The position numbers and the translations under genes were made by a program. A stretch of DNA of 33,141 nt from Gemmatimonadaceae bacterium (lineage in GTDB: Bacteria > Gemmatimonadota > Gemmatimonadetes > Gemmatimonadales > Gemmatimonadaceae), in the NCBI GenBank assembly GCA_025450815.1, contig JANWLO010000005.1:1-33141 (forward strand). Direction: 5' to 3'. How positions within the stretch are numbered: the stretch's first letter is position 1; each line of letters begins with the position of its first letter. Positions 24,310 to 33,141 of this stretch are shown here, piece after piece. The notes below the pieces were generated by a model. That model saw nothing but the letters and a program-made list of their open reading frames with translations, did not search any database and was not told where the DNA came from.

Positions 24310-26205
24310 ATGTGGCGTTCATTGGTCGGAGGCTGCCTCACGGCAGTCGCCGCAGCACTAGTTGTCACCGCGTGCTCGAGCGACAGCCGATCGCCCACCG
24401 AAGTTGCGCCGCCGCCGGTGGAGGCGAGCATCGTGCCTTCCGGATGTCCCACGGTGGGGCAGACGGCGAGCATGATCGTCGCGTTGTACCCGGCGCGTGG
24501 GGGCGAGCGGCTGCTCGCGACGGTGACCTACGCGGCGATCCTGCTGTACATCAACACCAGGCATCAGGCGGACGCGCGCACGCTCGTTTTCCGTTTGCTC
24601 GACTTCACGCTACAGCAGTTCAACGCGGGGAAACTCAACGGCGCCGGCTCGCTGGCGACACGACAGCAGCTGCTCGCATTCGAGACGGGTCTCTACTGCA
24701 CTGTGGGGCTGCCGACCACGGGGCTCACGCTGCCCGGCGATCCCGGAAATCCGGGAACGGTTAACAAGGTTGTGTTTCCCAGCGGCAACACGCAGAACGT
24801 CGTGACCAGTGATGGCAACGCGGGTGTGCAGCTGCCGCCGAACTCGTTCAACACGCCGGCCGTGGTCGTCACGATCAGCGTGATTCCCGACGCGACGCAT
24901 CCGCTCAACACCACGCTCGACCAGTACGGTCCGTTCTACGATGTGAAGGTGTCGCCGGAGTCCGGGATCACCTCGAATCTCACAGTGGGGCTTTGCCTCG
25001 ATACGGGCGGCGACATTTCGACGGTGCTCCTCGCGCACAACGTCACACAGACGGTGAACGGCACGCCGACGCCTGGCATCGAGATCTTGCCGCCGGCCGG
25101 CTCGATTTCGGGGTTGTGCGGGGTGCAGTCGAGCTCACTGAGTCCGCGCGAGATTCTTCATTTCGCAACGCACGGTGACATGGGCCGCGCAACGCGCGCG
25201 CTCGGCTCCGCGCTCGCGGATCTCGTGCTGCCAGAGAATGCGTACGCGGGAAGCGGCGGGAAGACCGGGCTCGCGAAGTCGTTCAGCCCGTTCGGTGGCG
25301 TGGACACGAAGGTGTATCTCACGACGAACCCGAATCCGTTCCCGGCGCAAAGTGCGCCCGCGGGATCGGCGGTTGCCAACCCGCCGTCGGCGCGCGTGTT
25401 GACGCAGCTTGGGGATTCGGTAGCCAGCGTGAACGTGACGTTCTCGGTGACCGGAGGCGGCGGAACGATCGGAGGCAACTCGAGCGCCACGGTGGGTACT
25501 GACGTGCACGGTGTGGCAACCGCAAGCGCTTGGGTGGTGAACGCCGGACCGAACTCGGCGCAGGCAGTCGGAACGTTTGCGGATCCGACGGTCACCTTTG
25601 CGCCCGGGTCGCCAGGCTCACAGCAGACGGTGTCTGTGGATCCGGCCGCCGGCGTGACGTACACGGCAACGGGCGGCGATGTCGTCCCGTACGGATCGTC
25701 GTATCTGTTCCTGGACGGACCGCAGGGACACGATGCGGGCTTCGAAGCGCCCGGATTCAATACCGCGAACTGGCTGACCGGCAGCGGACCGTTCGGCAGC
25801 GGCGACCAGGGCGGCACGGTTTGCCCGCTCAACAGCGAGCCGGGATTCACGCTCAACCACAGCTGGGTGGTTGGCACGGATCTATTGATGCGGAAGTCGT
25901 TCCCGCTTCCGTCGGTGGTGCCGCTCACCATCAGCGCGGCGATCGACAACGACATTCAGATATTCGTGAACGGAAATCTTTTGACCCCGGATCTTCCGTT
26001 CTCCGGCCCCGACGCCGGCAACTATTCGTTCAACGCGACGACGGGCTTCGTGACGCACGAAAACTGCGCGACGAAGGGTACGCTGACGTTCAGCGTGCCG
26101 ACGGGATTCCTGGTGGCTGGGCAGAACGTGCTCGCGATCCGGGCGCGTGACCGCGGGAGCGTGAACTACGTGGACGCGAAGGTGTCGGTGACGCCGACGC
26201 AATGA
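24310..26205 (+). CDS. Large lipoprotein with ZU5-like, Ig-like and C-terminal beta-sandwich domains
   Basis: 631 residues. The N-terminus is a lipoprotein signal with VVTAC and C22 followed by SSDSRSPTE; the ATG is preceded by GAGAGGATAGAGAG. After a helical segment (45-125), residues about 150-240 look like a ZU5 domain (VNKVVFPSGNTQNVVTSDG, then VQLPPNSFNTPAVVVTISV). Residues about 355-430 resemble a bacterial Ig-like domain (LGDSVASVNVTFSVTGGGGT, GVATASAWVVNAGP). The last 180 residues form a jelly-roll/galactose-binding-like domain (PLTISAAIDNDIQIFVNGNL and VAGQNVLAIRARDRGSVNYV). The predicted role is a surface-exposed binding or adhesive protein. It follows the receptor kinase and ends at a strong terminator. 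Confidence 0.8.
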   Translation: MWRSLVGGCLTAVAAALVVTACSSDSRSPTEVAPPPVEASIVPSGCPTVGQTASMIVALYPARGGERLLATVTYAAILLYINTRHQADARTLVFRLLDFTLQQFNAGKLNGAGSLATRQQLLAFETGLYCTVGLPTTGLTLPGDPGNPGTVNKVVFPSGNTQNVVTSDGNAGVQLPPNSFNTPAVVVTISVIPDATHPLNTTLDQYGPFYDVKVSPESGITSNLTVGLCLDTGGDISTVLLAHNVTQTVNGTPTPGIEILPPAGSISGLCGVQSSSLSPREILHFATHGDMGRATRALGSALADLVLPENAYAGSGGKTGLAKSFSPFGGVDTKVYLTTNPNPFPAQSAPAGSAVANPPSARVLTQLGDSVASVNVTFSVTGGGGTIGGNSSATVGTDVHGVATASAWVVNAGPNSAQAVGTFADPTVTFAPGSPGSQQTVSVDPAAGVTYTATGGDVVPYGSSYLFLDGPQGHDAGFEAPGFNTANWLTGSGPFGSGDQGGTVCPLNSEPGFTLNHSWVVGTDLLMRKSFPLPSVVPLTISAAIDNDIQIFVNGNLLTPDLPFSGPDAGNYSFNATTGFVTHENCATKGTLTFSVPTGFLVAGQNVLAIRARDRGSVNYVDAKVSVTPTQ

Positions 26206-26232
26206 TCGGCGGTGGATGAGAGGCCGGAGAGG

Positions 26233-26263
26233 GCGGGGCGGCGCGCAAGCGTCGCCCCGCTTT
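26233..26263 (+). terminator. Rho-independent terminator with GCAA loop
   Basis: GCGGGGCG (26233-26240) pairs fully with CGCCCCGC (26253-26260). A G-T wobble and three more G-C pairs extend it to a 12-bp stem closed by a GCAA tetraloop (26245-26248), followed by TTT. It starts 27 bp after the lipoprotein stop and lies before clpP, so it separates the two transcription units. The T-run is short. Confidence 0.7.
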
Positions 26264-26342
26264 CGCAGGTGCGCCCGGACCGATGCGCGGCAACGCGTGT
26301 ATCTTCATGCACGCACGCGCGACCGTCCAGCGGAGACGCAAA

Positions 26343-26933
26343 ATGTCCACGATATACATGCCGTCCATCATCGAGCGCACCAGCCGCGGAGAGCAGAGCT
26401 ACGACATCTTCTCGCGGCTGCTCATGGACCGCATCATCTTCCTCGGCTCCGAGATCGACGATGATGTCGCCAGCATCATCATCGCGCAGCTGCTCGTCCT
26501 CGAGGCGGACAAGCCGGGGAAAGACATCAGCGTCTATCTCAATTGTCCGGGCGGGAGCGTGAGCGCCGGGCTCGCGATGTACGACACGATGAAGCACATC
26601 TCATCGCCGGTGAGCACTATCTGCATGGGCTTCGCTGCGAGCATGGGGTGCTTCATGCTGGCCGCCGCGGGCACGAAGGGAAAGCGCTACGCACTGCCGC
26701 ACGCGCGGATCATGATGCATCAGCCGTCCGGCGGCATGGAGGGAACGGCGGCCGACGTCGAGATCGTGGCGAAGGAGATTCTCTACATGCGCTCGCGCGT
26801 GAACGAGCTCATGTCCGAGTGCACCGGGCAGCCGCTCGAGCGCATCGAGCGCGACTTCGACCGCGACTACTACATGTCGGCCGAGGAGGCGAAGAACTAC
26901 GGAATCATCGACCAGGTCATCGTGAAGCGATGA
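26343..26933 (+). CDS. clpP: ATP-dependent Clp protease proteolytic subunit
   Basis: 196 residues from the ATG at 26343, which gives the standard ClpP length and the usual [20 protein letters not shown] start; an upstream in-frame ATG at 26283 adds a non-conserved leader. GGAG stands shortly before the chosen start. The serine protease residues are S100 (GFAASMGCF), H125 (MMHQPSGG) and an Asp in [12 protein letters not shown] (173-175). Oxyanion and strand elements ([17 protein letters not shown]) are intact. ClpP forms a tetradecameric chamber and needs an AAA+ partner (ClpX/ClpA/ClpC). No tig or clpX is next to it, so this may be an unlinked or extra clpP copy. It converges with the SnoaL-like gene (3-bp gap). 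Confidence 0.95.
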   Translation: MSTIYMPSIIERTSRGEQSYDIFSRLLMDRIIFLGSEIDDDVASIIIAQLLVLEADKPGKDISVYLNCPGGSVSAGLAMYDTMKHISSPVSTICMGFAASMGCFMLAAAGTKGKRYALPHARIMMHQPSGGMEGTAADVEIVAKEILYMRSRVNELMSECTGQPLERIERDFDRDYYMSAEEAKNYGIIDQVIVKR

Positions 26934-26936
26934 GCG

Positions 26937-27317
26937 TCAGGATTTCAGCCCGCCCGGTGCGAACGGGAAGTATTTCTCGTGCACGATGCGCGCATCAGGG
27001 CCGGTGCCGCGCCAGCGCTGGAGCGCAACCTCCTCGAGCGTGACGCGCTCGCCGGTGCGCCGCGTGAGCTCGAAGCGCCAGTGTATGGCCACCAGCGTAT
27101 CGTCGACCACTATCTCCAGAGCCTGGTGCGAGTGCCACGTCGCGATCGTCGTCAGGAAGCCCCGCTCTTTCTCCATCAGTGCGGCCTTGCCCGCGGTGTG
27201 GATGCCGCCGATGTCGAACGACTCCGCGTCGTCCGCGTAGAAGCTGTCGATCGCATCGATGAAGTTGCCGCACTCCACGTGCTCGACGAGGATCCCGACC
27301 TGCTCTCGAATGGCCAT
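26937..27317 (-). CDS. SnoaL-like / NTF2-like small protein
   Basis: 126 residues with the NTF2-like layout: an N-terminal helix (REQVGILVEHVECGNFIDAI), then FYADDAESFDIGG, a central helix with KAALMEKERGFL, and four curved strands ending in the aromatic-rich EVALQRWRG and HEKYFPFAPG. In this superfamily the cone-shaped pocket serves as isomerase, hydrolase or pure binding site; the residues here do not fix which. An FYADDAE start is common in SnoaL-like domains. It is a monocistronic-looking gene ending 3 bp from the clpP stop. The substrate is unknown. Confidence 0.75.
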   Translation of the reverse strand: MAIREQVGILVEHVECGNFIDAIDSFYADDAESFDIGGIHTAGKAALMEKERGFLTTIATWHSHQALEIVVDDTLVAIHWRFELTRRTGERVTLEEVALQRWRGTGPDARIVHEKYFPFAPGGLKS

Positions 27318-27350
27318 CTCCCACCGTACCCGCGAAGAGTCAGTGAATGA

Positions 27351-27896
27351 CTAATCGATCAGGAAGGGGATGACGAGTGGGGTCTTCCGTGCGCGGCCTG
27401 ACTGGTTGCGCAGCGGCGGCCAGCGGCGCATCGCGTTGTCGAGCGCGGCAACGCGAGCAGCGGCACGCAGCGAGTCCGCCGTCTGCTCCGTGCAGAAGCT
27501 CCGCACCTCGGCGCCGCTCTCCAGAATCACCGCAGCGGACTCCGAGGCTATCATCCGATCCTCTTCATCGATCGCGCTGTTCGGATCTTCGGTCGCGCGA
27601 TGCTCGCGGACCACGTAGCGGCCGTTCTCGATGAGGAGAATGTCCACGCTCACCCAGCATTTGCCTTCGCCGCCCGTTGAGTCAGCTCGCTGGGAGCCGA
27701 GCTCCCATCCCTCCACGGTGAACGACATGCCGTCCGCGCTGATCGCTTTCGGCGCCGGAGCGCCGAAGAGCTGATTCGCGAGAGGAATGGCATCGGGGTC
27801 GCCGCCGGGAGTCGCGAGAAGCGTTGCTGGGCCCTTGGACTGAATCGCCGCGGGCGAACCGGCCGAAGCGATATCCGCCCCACGATCCTCGAGCAT
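27351..27896 (-). CDS. Hypothetical protein, 5' end uncertain (possible 5'-truncated gene)
   Basis: 181 residues from the first usable start (ATG 27896), which has no ribosome-binding site. The same frame stays open for 49 more codons upstream, back to a TAG at 28044-28046, and reads like protein (TVDLSFTARYADSAQRHDL, then DDIIIVDPLT running into the Met) but has no ATG, GTG or TTG. The visible part has a Gly/Pro/Ala-rich first half and a beta-rich middle (FTVEGWELGSQRADSTGGEG, WVSVDILLIENGRYVVREHR). An acidic helix follows (IDEEDRMIASESAAVILESG), and the end is basic. I recognise no family. The gene may have lost its start by mutation or frameshift, or may begin at a rare start. Confidence 0.5.
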   Translation of the reverse strand: MLEDRGADIASAGSPAAIQSKGPATLLATPGGDPDAIPLANQLFGAPAPKAISADGMSFTVEGWELGSQRADSTGGEGKCWVSVDILLIENGRYVVREHRATEDPNSAIDEEDRMIASESAAVILESGAEVRSFCTEQTADSLRAAARVAALDNAMRRWPPLRNQSGRARKTPLVIPFLID

Positions 27897-28158
27897 CGTG
27901 AGCGGATCGACGATGATGATATCGTCGAGATCATGCCGCTGCGCCGAATCGGCGTACCGCGCTGTGAAGGACAGATCGACTGTGGCTGAAGTGGAGGGAG
28001 ACGACCAACTCCAGATCGAATAGCGACTTTCGATCCAGACGGCCTACCCGCGCGAAAGCGTTGCTACGCTTGGGCTTACCGTTTAATGCTGGAGATGCGT
28101 GGGGCCCCGGCCGTGCGGCGTTGTGCAGTGGTTCTCGCACATTGCTCGGGCCCCCCGG

Positions 28159-29799
28159 TCAGGAATCCCGGGCCGCCCGAAATCGCTCGATCAGCCCATT
28201 GGTAGACGAATCGCGCTCGGGTGGCGTTTCGACGCCCGGATCGAGGTCGCGGGCGATCGACACCGCCAGCGTCTTGCCCAACTCGACGCCCCATTGATCG
28301 AACGAATCGATGTCCCAGATCACGCCCTGCACGAACACCATGTGCTCGTAGAGCGCGACGAGAGTGCCGAGGGTGGCGGGGGTGAGTCGCGGGGCGAGGA
28401 TCACGCTCGACGGACGATTCCCTTCGAACACCCGGTGCGGCACGAGCGCCTCGGCGGTTCCCTCCGCGCGCACCTCTTCCGGGGTCTTTCCGAACGCGAG
28501 TGCAGCCGCCTGTGCGAACATGTTCGCCATCAGGAGCTCGTACATCCTGCCGTTCGAGTTGAGCGGCGATAGAAAACCGATGAAATCCGCTGGCACCAGC
28601 GGCGTTCCCTGATGCAGCAGCTGATGGAAGGAGTGTTGTCCGTTGGTTCCGGGCTCGCCCCAGATCACGGGCGATGTGGCATAGGTCACGCGCGCGCCGC
28701 TGAGCGTGACCGACTTCCCGTTGCTCTCCATGATCAGCTGCTGGAGATACGCCGGAAAGCGCGCGAGGTATTGGTCGTACGGAAGGATCGCCGCCGTCTG
28801 CGTGCCAAAGAAATCCGTGTACCACACGCCGAGCAGCGCCATGATCACCGGCAGATTCTGCTCCAGGGGCGCGGTCCGGAAATGCTCGTCCATCTCGCGG
28901 AAGCCACCGAGCATCTCGCCGAAGGCATAAGCCCCGATCGCGAGCATGGTGGAGAGGCCGATGGCGGAATCCATCGAGTAGCGGCCGCCCACCCACTCCC
29001 AGAAGCCGAACATGTTCGCGGTGTCGATGCCGAACTTCTCGACGCCAGGCCCGTTGGTCGACACGGCGACGAAGTGGCTCGCCACCGCTTTCTCGTCGCC
29101 GATCGCGGCAAGGAGCCAGCGGCGAGCGGCATTCGCGTTCTCCATCGTTTCGAGCGTCGTGAACGTCTTGGACGACACGATGAACAGTGTCTCCGCGGGT
29201 TCCAGCCCGCGCGTAGCCTCCGCGAAGTCGGTGGGGTCGACGTTCGAGACGAAGCGGAAGGTGAGATCGCGCTGCGAGTAGTGCGCGAGAGCGCGGTACG
29301 CCATTTCGGGTCCGAGATCGGAACCGCCAATGCCGATATTCACGACATTGCGGATGCGCTTGCCCGTAAAGCCGCGCCATGCGCCGCTTCGTATCTGATC
29401 CGTGAACGTCCGCATGCGGTCGAGCACCTCGTGCACGAGCGGCACGACGTTCACGCCATCGACCACGATGCGCGCATCGCGCGGCGCGCGGAGGGCTGTG
29501 TGCAGCACCGCGCGCCCCTCCGTGATGTTGATCTTCTCGCCCGCGAACATCGCGCGACGCCGCTCTTCCACCTGGCACTCCCGCGCGAGCGCGAACAGCA
29601 ACTCCAGCGTTTGCGGCGACGCGCGGTGCTTCGAGTAATCGAGGAAGATCGACGCGCCCGTCGCCGTCATGCGCGTTCCGCGCGCTGGATCGGCGGCAAA
29701 GAGGTCGCGGAGATGAACGTCGCGAATGGCTTCGTGGTGTGCGGCGAGCGCGCGCCACGCGGGTCGCGACGTGAGGGGCGGAGTTGGTGTATTGGTCAT
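28159..29799 (-). CDS. pgi: Glucose-6-phosphate isomerase
   Basis: 546 residues from the ATG at 29799, which overlaps the prephenate dehydratase stop (ATGA). It interconverts glucose-6-phosphate and fructose-6-phosphate in the cytosol. It has both SIS folds and the standard motifs: [31 protein letters not shown], the family signature [13 protein letters not shown], the catalytic [20 protein letters not shown] (Glu and His), and the second signature [10 protein letters not shown] near the C-terminus. Length matches the long bacterial form. It is the last gene of the minus-strand M28-pheA-pgi operon. No clear terminator follows; there is only a GC-rich inverted pair (GGGGCCC-type) without a T-run. 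Confidence 0.96.
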   Translation of the reverse strand: MTNTPTPPLTSRPAWRALAAHHEAIRDVHLRDLFAADPARGTRMTATGASIFLDYSKHRASPQTLELLFALARECQVEERRRAMFAGEKINITEGRAVLHTALRAPRDARIVVDGVNVVPLVHEVLDRMRTFTDQIRSGAWRGFTGKRIRNVVNIGIGGSDLGPEMAYRALAHYSQRDLTFRFVSNVDPTDFAEATRGLEPAETLFIVSSKTFTTLETMENANAARRWLLAAIGDEKAVASHFVAVSTNGPGVEKFGIDTANMFGFWEWVGGRYSMDSAIGLSTMLAIGAYAFGEMLGGFREMDEHFRTAPLEQNLPVIMALLGVWYTDFFGTQTAAILPYDQYLARFPAYLQQLIMESNGKSVTLSGARVTYATSPVIWGEPGTNGQHSFHQLLHQGTPLVPADFIGFLSPLNSNGRMYELLMANMFAQAAALAFGKTPEEVRAEGTAEALVPHRVFEGNRPSSVILAPRLTPATLGTLVALYEHMVFVQGVIWDIDSFDQWGVELGKTLAVSIARDLDPGVETPPERDSSTNGLIERFRAARDS

Positions 29800-30788
29800 G
29801 GGAGGAGTGAATCGCCGCCGGGCGGCGGGTTGCCGAGCGTCCAGCGAGGAAAGGTTCCGAGCAGGCGGTACGTCGCGCTGGCGCGACGCACGGCTTCGAG
29901 CGCGAGCCCCGCCTCCGAATCCGCGGCATCGTGCTCGAACTCGATGTAATACATATACTGCCACGGCTCGCGCGTGGGGCGAGCGACGAAGTGCGAGACG
30001 TTGAAGCCGCCCTTCGCGAGCGGCTGGAGCGCGGCGATCAGGCCGCCGGCCACGTCGCGCACGGTGCACAGCGCCGCGCTGCGCACTGGCGCGCCGGACT
30101 CCAGCGCCGCGGGAGTTCGCCCGACGGCGAGAAAGCGCATCTGCGTGTCCGGGCGATCCTCGATCCCGTCCGCGAGGAGCTCGAGTCCGAAGCGATCAGC
30201 GGCGCGGCGGCTTCCTGCGGCCGCTCGCGACGGGTCGCCTGCCTGCATCACCGCGCGCGCCGCGCCTGCCGTGTCCCACCACGGCACCGGCGTGATGTTA
30301 CTGTGCCGCTCGAGAAAGTGCGCGCACTGCGCGAGCATCAACGGATGACTCGCGAGCTGTGTGAGCTCCGCGAGCGTCGCACCCGGGATCCCGAGCACGC
30401 AGAGTCGAATGGGGACCACCGTCTCGGCCGCAATGAGCAGCCCATCGTGCATCGCCAGCAGATCGTACGCGCTGTCGACGCCGCCCATGAGCGTGCTCTC
30501 GATGGGAAGGAGGCCAAAGTCCACGGTTCCCGTTTCCGCGGCATCCATAACGTCCGCGAACGTGCGCATCGGCACCGGCTCGGCCTCCGCGCCCCAGAGC
30601 TGCACGATCGCCTCCTCGCTGAATGCGCCGGCTTCGCCCTGGAACGCCACGCGCAGTGGCGACAGCGTGGCCTGGAGCATCGGCTGCGGTTCCGTCTGCT
30701 GGTCGCCGCGCGCGAGGAGATCGAGCTCCCCGTCGAGGATCTCGCGCGGCGGCGGCAGCATCTTCGGGTCGACGGGGCTGTCGTCCAT
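29796..30788 (-). CDS. pheA: Prephenate dehydratase with ACT domain, TRF motif altered to MRF
   Basis: 330 residues. After an N-terminal extension of about 45 residues come the PDT domain ([15 protein letters not shown] at 46-60, [10 protein letters not shown] at 95-104, AAAGS at 189-193) and an ACT regulatory domain (about 237-318, with [19 protein letters not shown]) that in relatives binds Phe. It converts prephenate to phenylpyruvate in phenylalanine synthesis. Two active-site positions differ from the E. coli pattern: the catalytic Thr of the TRF motif is Met217 (DTQMRF), and the Asn of PIEN is Ser98. Thr is essential in E. coli, so activity may be changed or another residue substitutes. 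It is 28 bp behind the M28 gene and its stop overlaps pgi by 4 bp. Confidence 0.88.
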   Translation of the reverse strand: MDDSPVDPKMLPPPREILDGELDLLARGDQQTEPQPMLQATLSPLRVAFQGEAGAFSEEAIVQLWGAEAEPVPMRTFADVMDAAETGTVDFGLLPIESTLMGGVDSAYDLLAMHDGLLIAAETVVPIRLCVLGIPGATLAELTQLASHPLMLAQCAHFLERHSNITPVPWWDTAGAARAVMQAGDPSRAAAGSRRAADRFGLELLADGIEDRPDTQMRFLAVGRTPAALESGAPVRSAALCTVRDVAGGLIAALQPLAKGGFNVSHFVARPTREPWQYMYYIEFEHDAADSEAGLALEAVRRASATYRLLGTFPRWTLGNPPPGGDSLLP

Positions 30789-30816
30789 CGTCAGATGATG
30801 CTGCCGCGCTTCGTCG

Positions 30817-33090
30817 TCACTTCGCCAGCGCCGCCGCGGCCTGATCCACCAGTGTCGCTTCCGCGTTCACCACCGCGGACACTCGCGACATCGCCTCGCC
30901 CACCTCGCCGTATCTCTTCTGCTCGATTGATTCGCGCACCGCGGGAATTGTCTTCACGCCGTAACCCGTGTAGAAGCCTGGCGCGTACAACAGGTGCTGG
31001 AACCACGGCCGCATCGGCAGCCCGCGTGGATCCGTGAGCACGTGTTCGCTCTTCGCGAGAATCGCGTTCACTCCCGCGAGCGACGCGCTCGCGCGCGACG
31101 CTTCGCCCGCGCCCAGCGCCGTGTCGTACGCCTTCGAGTAGCGTTCGGCGGCACGCGTCAGCGAGTCGGCGGCGTTCTGAAGTGGCGCGAAGGAGATGTG
31201 CGGCGGCAGCGGGATCGCGGGTGGCGCGACCGTGGGATAGCGCGGATCGTTGGTGGCCGCGAAAGTGCCCTCCGCGAGCTCGAGGTTGCGCTCCTTCGCC
31301 TTGTCCTGCTCACTGGACGCGAGCTTCTGGAGCTCGTCGATGTACGTGTGTATCGTCTCGGCGAGATCCGTGTAGTCGTAGGGCAGCACGTCCGCATCGG
31401 CGAGACGCATGATCGCGGTGCCGCCAGTCTGCGAGAGCGCGCGTCCGTACACGAACGACGTGTCGCCAAAATGTGTGTACCAGTAGAAGTCGTCGTAGAT
31501 CGAGTGGTAAATGCCGCCATCGTCCTCACCGCCGTAGCCGATGTTGAGCGACGGAACTCCGAGATGCTGGAGGAACGGCGTGAAGTCGGAGCCGGAGCCG
31601 AGCGCGCCGATGCGCAGGTCGGCGCGATCGCGCGCGTCGCGGCGCTCGTCCGCGGAACCCTGGCTGATGACCGCTTGCTGATCGCGCTTCCACGCCGAGA
31701 GATGCGTTTCCGGATCCTCGACGTCCTTCGCGACGCCGTTAATGAACTTCTCGAGCACGTGCGAGCCTTCCATGAACAGATAACCGCGGTCGTTCGTATC
31801 GCTGTTGAGATACGCGACGCCCTTCGTGCGCAGCTCATCCGCATGTGTTTCCGCCCACTCGGTTGAGCCGAGCAGCCCCGGCTCCTCACCGTCCCACATT
31901 GCGTAAATGATCGTGCGACGCGGGTGCCAGCCTTGCTTGAGCAGCACACCGAGTGCGCGCGCCTCCTCGAGCTCGGGCACGAGGCCCGCTATCGGATCCT
32001 CGGCGCCGTTGACCCATGCGTCATGGTGGTTGCCGCGGATCACCCACTGATCCGGCTCCGTGCTGCCGGGGATCGTGGCGATGACGTCGTATAGCGGCTT
32101 CAGCGTCCAGGTGGATTTCACCTTGAGGTGCACCTTGGCGGGGCCGGCTCCAAGACGATACGTAATGGGCAGCGCGCCGCGCCATGACTCAGGCGCGAGT
32201 GGTCCGCCGAGTGCTTCGAGGAGCGGCTGCGCGTCGCCGTATGAGATCGGAAGGACGGGGATTTTCGTGATCGTTTTCGCGTCGGCGACCGCGAGGCGCT
32301 TCGCATCCTTCGTGGCGCCGACGCCAGGGGTGAGCGGATCGCCGGGGTAGAGCGGCATGTCCGCGACGGAACCGCGCTGCACGCCATCGCGCGGGCGCAT
32401 CGGACCGTTCGGCATCACGGTGCCGGCGGCGTAGCCGTCATCGCGGGGATCGGAGTAGATGAGACATCCCACGGCGCCGTGCTCCGCGGCGACCTTGGGT
32501 TTGATGCCGCGCCACGAGCCGCCATAGCGGGCGATGACGATCGCGCCCTTCACGGAGACGTTGTGACGCGCGAGCTCATCGTAGTCCGCGGGGATGCCGA
32601 AGTTCACGTACACCAGCGGCGCCGTGACGTCGCCGTCGATCGAGTACGCGTTGTACGTCGGCAGCGCCTCGGCGCGCTGGTTCGAGGTGGGGTCCTGCGG
32701 GAACGCGGGCTCCTGCAGCTTGGCGACGAAGTGTGTGGGTGCCACGAGCTCAACGACACGCTCGAGCGGAGTGGGGAAGAGAACATCGAACGATTCGATG
32801 TGCGCATCGAGCCCGTAGCTCTTGAGCTGCGCGAGGATCCACTCCGCGTTGGTCTTGTCGTATGGTGAGCCGACGTGGTGCGGGTGTGCGGTGAGCAGCT
32901 TCATCTCGCTGCGCATTCGCGCCGTGTCGGGGATCGCCTTGAACTTCGCTTCCCAGTCGCGTTCCGCGCGGGAGCTGCTGTCGGAGAATCCGAGGAGCGT
33001 TGCCGGTGTGGGAGCGGGAGCGGGAGTCGCGGCGACGAGTAGCACGGCGGCGGCGAGGCCGGACACGATGCGGATAGCGGGCACGTGCAT
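30817..33090 (-). CDS. Exported M28 metallopeptidase, glutamate carboxypeptidase II/transferrin-receptor-like
   Basis: 757 residues with a signal peptide (hydrophobic stretch, cleavage near TPAPAP). It has the full three-part layout of the GCPII group: a protease-associated (PA) insert around 165-300 (VKGAIVIARYGGSWRGIKPK), the M28 catalytic domain, and a helical dimerisation domain at the C-terminus (about 610-755). The zinc site is complete: RGNHHDAWVNGAEDP (His about 351, Asp about 361), catalytic and ligand glutamates in WDGEEPGLLGSTEW (about 399), LNSDTNDRG (about 430) and the last His in YHSIYDDFYWY (about 527). Relatives remove C-terminal Glu/Asp from peptides. It is the first gene of the operon with pheA and pgi. 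Only 51 bp of its upstream region are in the window. Confidence 0.93.
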   Translation of the reverse strand: MHVPAIRIVSGLAAAVLLVAATPAPAPTPATLLGFSDSSSRAERDWEAKFKAIPDTARMRSEMKLLTAHPHHVGSPYDKTNAEWILAQLKSYGLDAHIESFDVLFPTPLERVVELVAPTHFVAKLQEPAFPQDPTSNQRAEALPTYNAYSIDGDVTAPLVYVNFGIPADYDELARHNVSVKGAIVIARYGGSWRGIKPKVAAEHGAVGCLIYSDPRDDGYAAGTVMPNGPMRPRDGVQRGSVADMPLYPGDPLTPGVGATKDAKRLAVADAKTITKIPVLPISYGDAQPLLEALGGPLAPESWRGALPITYRLGAGPAKVHLKVKSTWTLKPLYDVIATIPGSTEPDQWVIRGNHHDAWVNGAEDPIAGLVPELEEARALGVLLKQGWHPRRTIIYAMWDGEEPGLLGSTEWAETHADELRTKGVAYLNSDTNDRGYLFMEGSHVLEKFINGVAKDVEDPETHLSAWKRDQQAVISQGSADERRDARDRADLRIGALGSGSDFTPFLQHLGVPSLNIGYGGEDDGGIYHSIYDDFYWYTHFGDTSFVYGRALSQTGGTAIMRLADADVLPYDYTDLAETIHTYIDELQKLASSEQDKAKERNLELAEGTFAATNDPRYPTVAPPAIPLPPHISFAPLQNAADSLTRAAERYSKAYDTALGAGEASRASASLAGVNAILAKSEHVLTDPRGLPMRPWFQHLLYAPGFYTGYGVKTIPAVRESIEQKRYGEVGEAMSRVSAVVNAEATLVDQAAAALAK

Positions 33091-33141
33091 GGAGGCGAGA
33101 TTCCTGAGTTGGGGTGTGGTCTGTCGAAAATGCGCGGCGGG

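Noticed and set aside
28056-28071. Hairpin AAGCGT-TGCT-ACGCTT between pgi and the hypothetical gene
   Set aside because: Short 6-bp stem without a T-run on either side; a terminator or RNA gene cannot be supported.
1-33141. Long open frames on the strand opposite known genes (for example across the M13, kynurenine and pgi regions)
   Set aside because: They are Arg/Ala/Pro-rich, lack domains and signals, and are the usual antisense shadows in high-GC DNA; no CRISPR array or complete insertion sequence was seen either.

Overview
The window looks like a piece of chromosome from a high-GC, Gram-negative-type soil or environmental bacterium. I think Gemmatimonadota is the best guess. The reasons are the many exported metallopeptidases and amidohydrolases, lipoproteins, a PknB-type kinase fused to a FlgO/TolB-like and TPR-like sensor half, a YncE-phosphoesterase fusion, and frequent GTG starts. 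This is inference from gene content; there is no rRNA or other phylogenetic marker here. Coding density is very high. No stretch longer than about 265 bp lacks a gene, and I see no tRNA, rRNA, CRISPR array or complete transposase.

Layout. 1-6817: the 3' end of an APC amino-acid permease, an NmrA-like Rossmann protein, a Rieske oxygenase of the quaternary-ammonium (CntA/GbcA) type on the minus strand, an exported amidohydrolase, and a PYROXD2-like FAD oxidoreductase. The oxidoreductase stop codon lies in the terminal inverted repeat of a 194-bp MITE-like element, which is followed by a small membrane protein. 6819-9907 (minus): a six-helix membrane protein and an exported YncE/phosphoesterase fusion form an operon. 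10015-15076 (plus): SDR, M13 metallopeptidase, tryptophan 2,3-dioxygenase and kynureninase, which looks like an oligopeptide/tryptophan catabolic operon. 15182-16266: a translationally coupled pair, a winged-helix-MNT nucleotidyltransferase and a HEPN-like protein, which resembles a toxin-antitoxin module.

16361-20213: a small membrane/coiled-coil protein; then, on the minus strand, an exported HExxH protein coupled to RpiB, a two-domain protein of unknown function behind a relatively AT-rich regulatory stretch, and an exported JAMM/MPN-like protein. 20335-26933 (plus): a lipoprotein, the Ser/Thr kinase, a large ZU5/Ig-like lipoprotein with a strong GCAA-loop terminator, and ClpP. 26937-33090 (minus): a SnoaL-like protein, an orphan hypothetical protein with a doubtful 5' end, and an operon of exported M28 carboxypeptidase, prephenate dehydratase and glucose-6-phosphate isomerase.

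The overall theme is scavenging of peptides and amino acids (M13, M28, APC permease, tryptophan to kynurenine to anthranilate) mixed with housekeeping genes. The points most worth a second look are the MITE with its precise 4-bp target duplication, the wHTH-MNT/HEPN pair, the prephenate dehydratase that lacks the catalytic Thr of its TRF motif, the exported JAMM-like protein and the quaternary-amine-type Rieske oxygenase.
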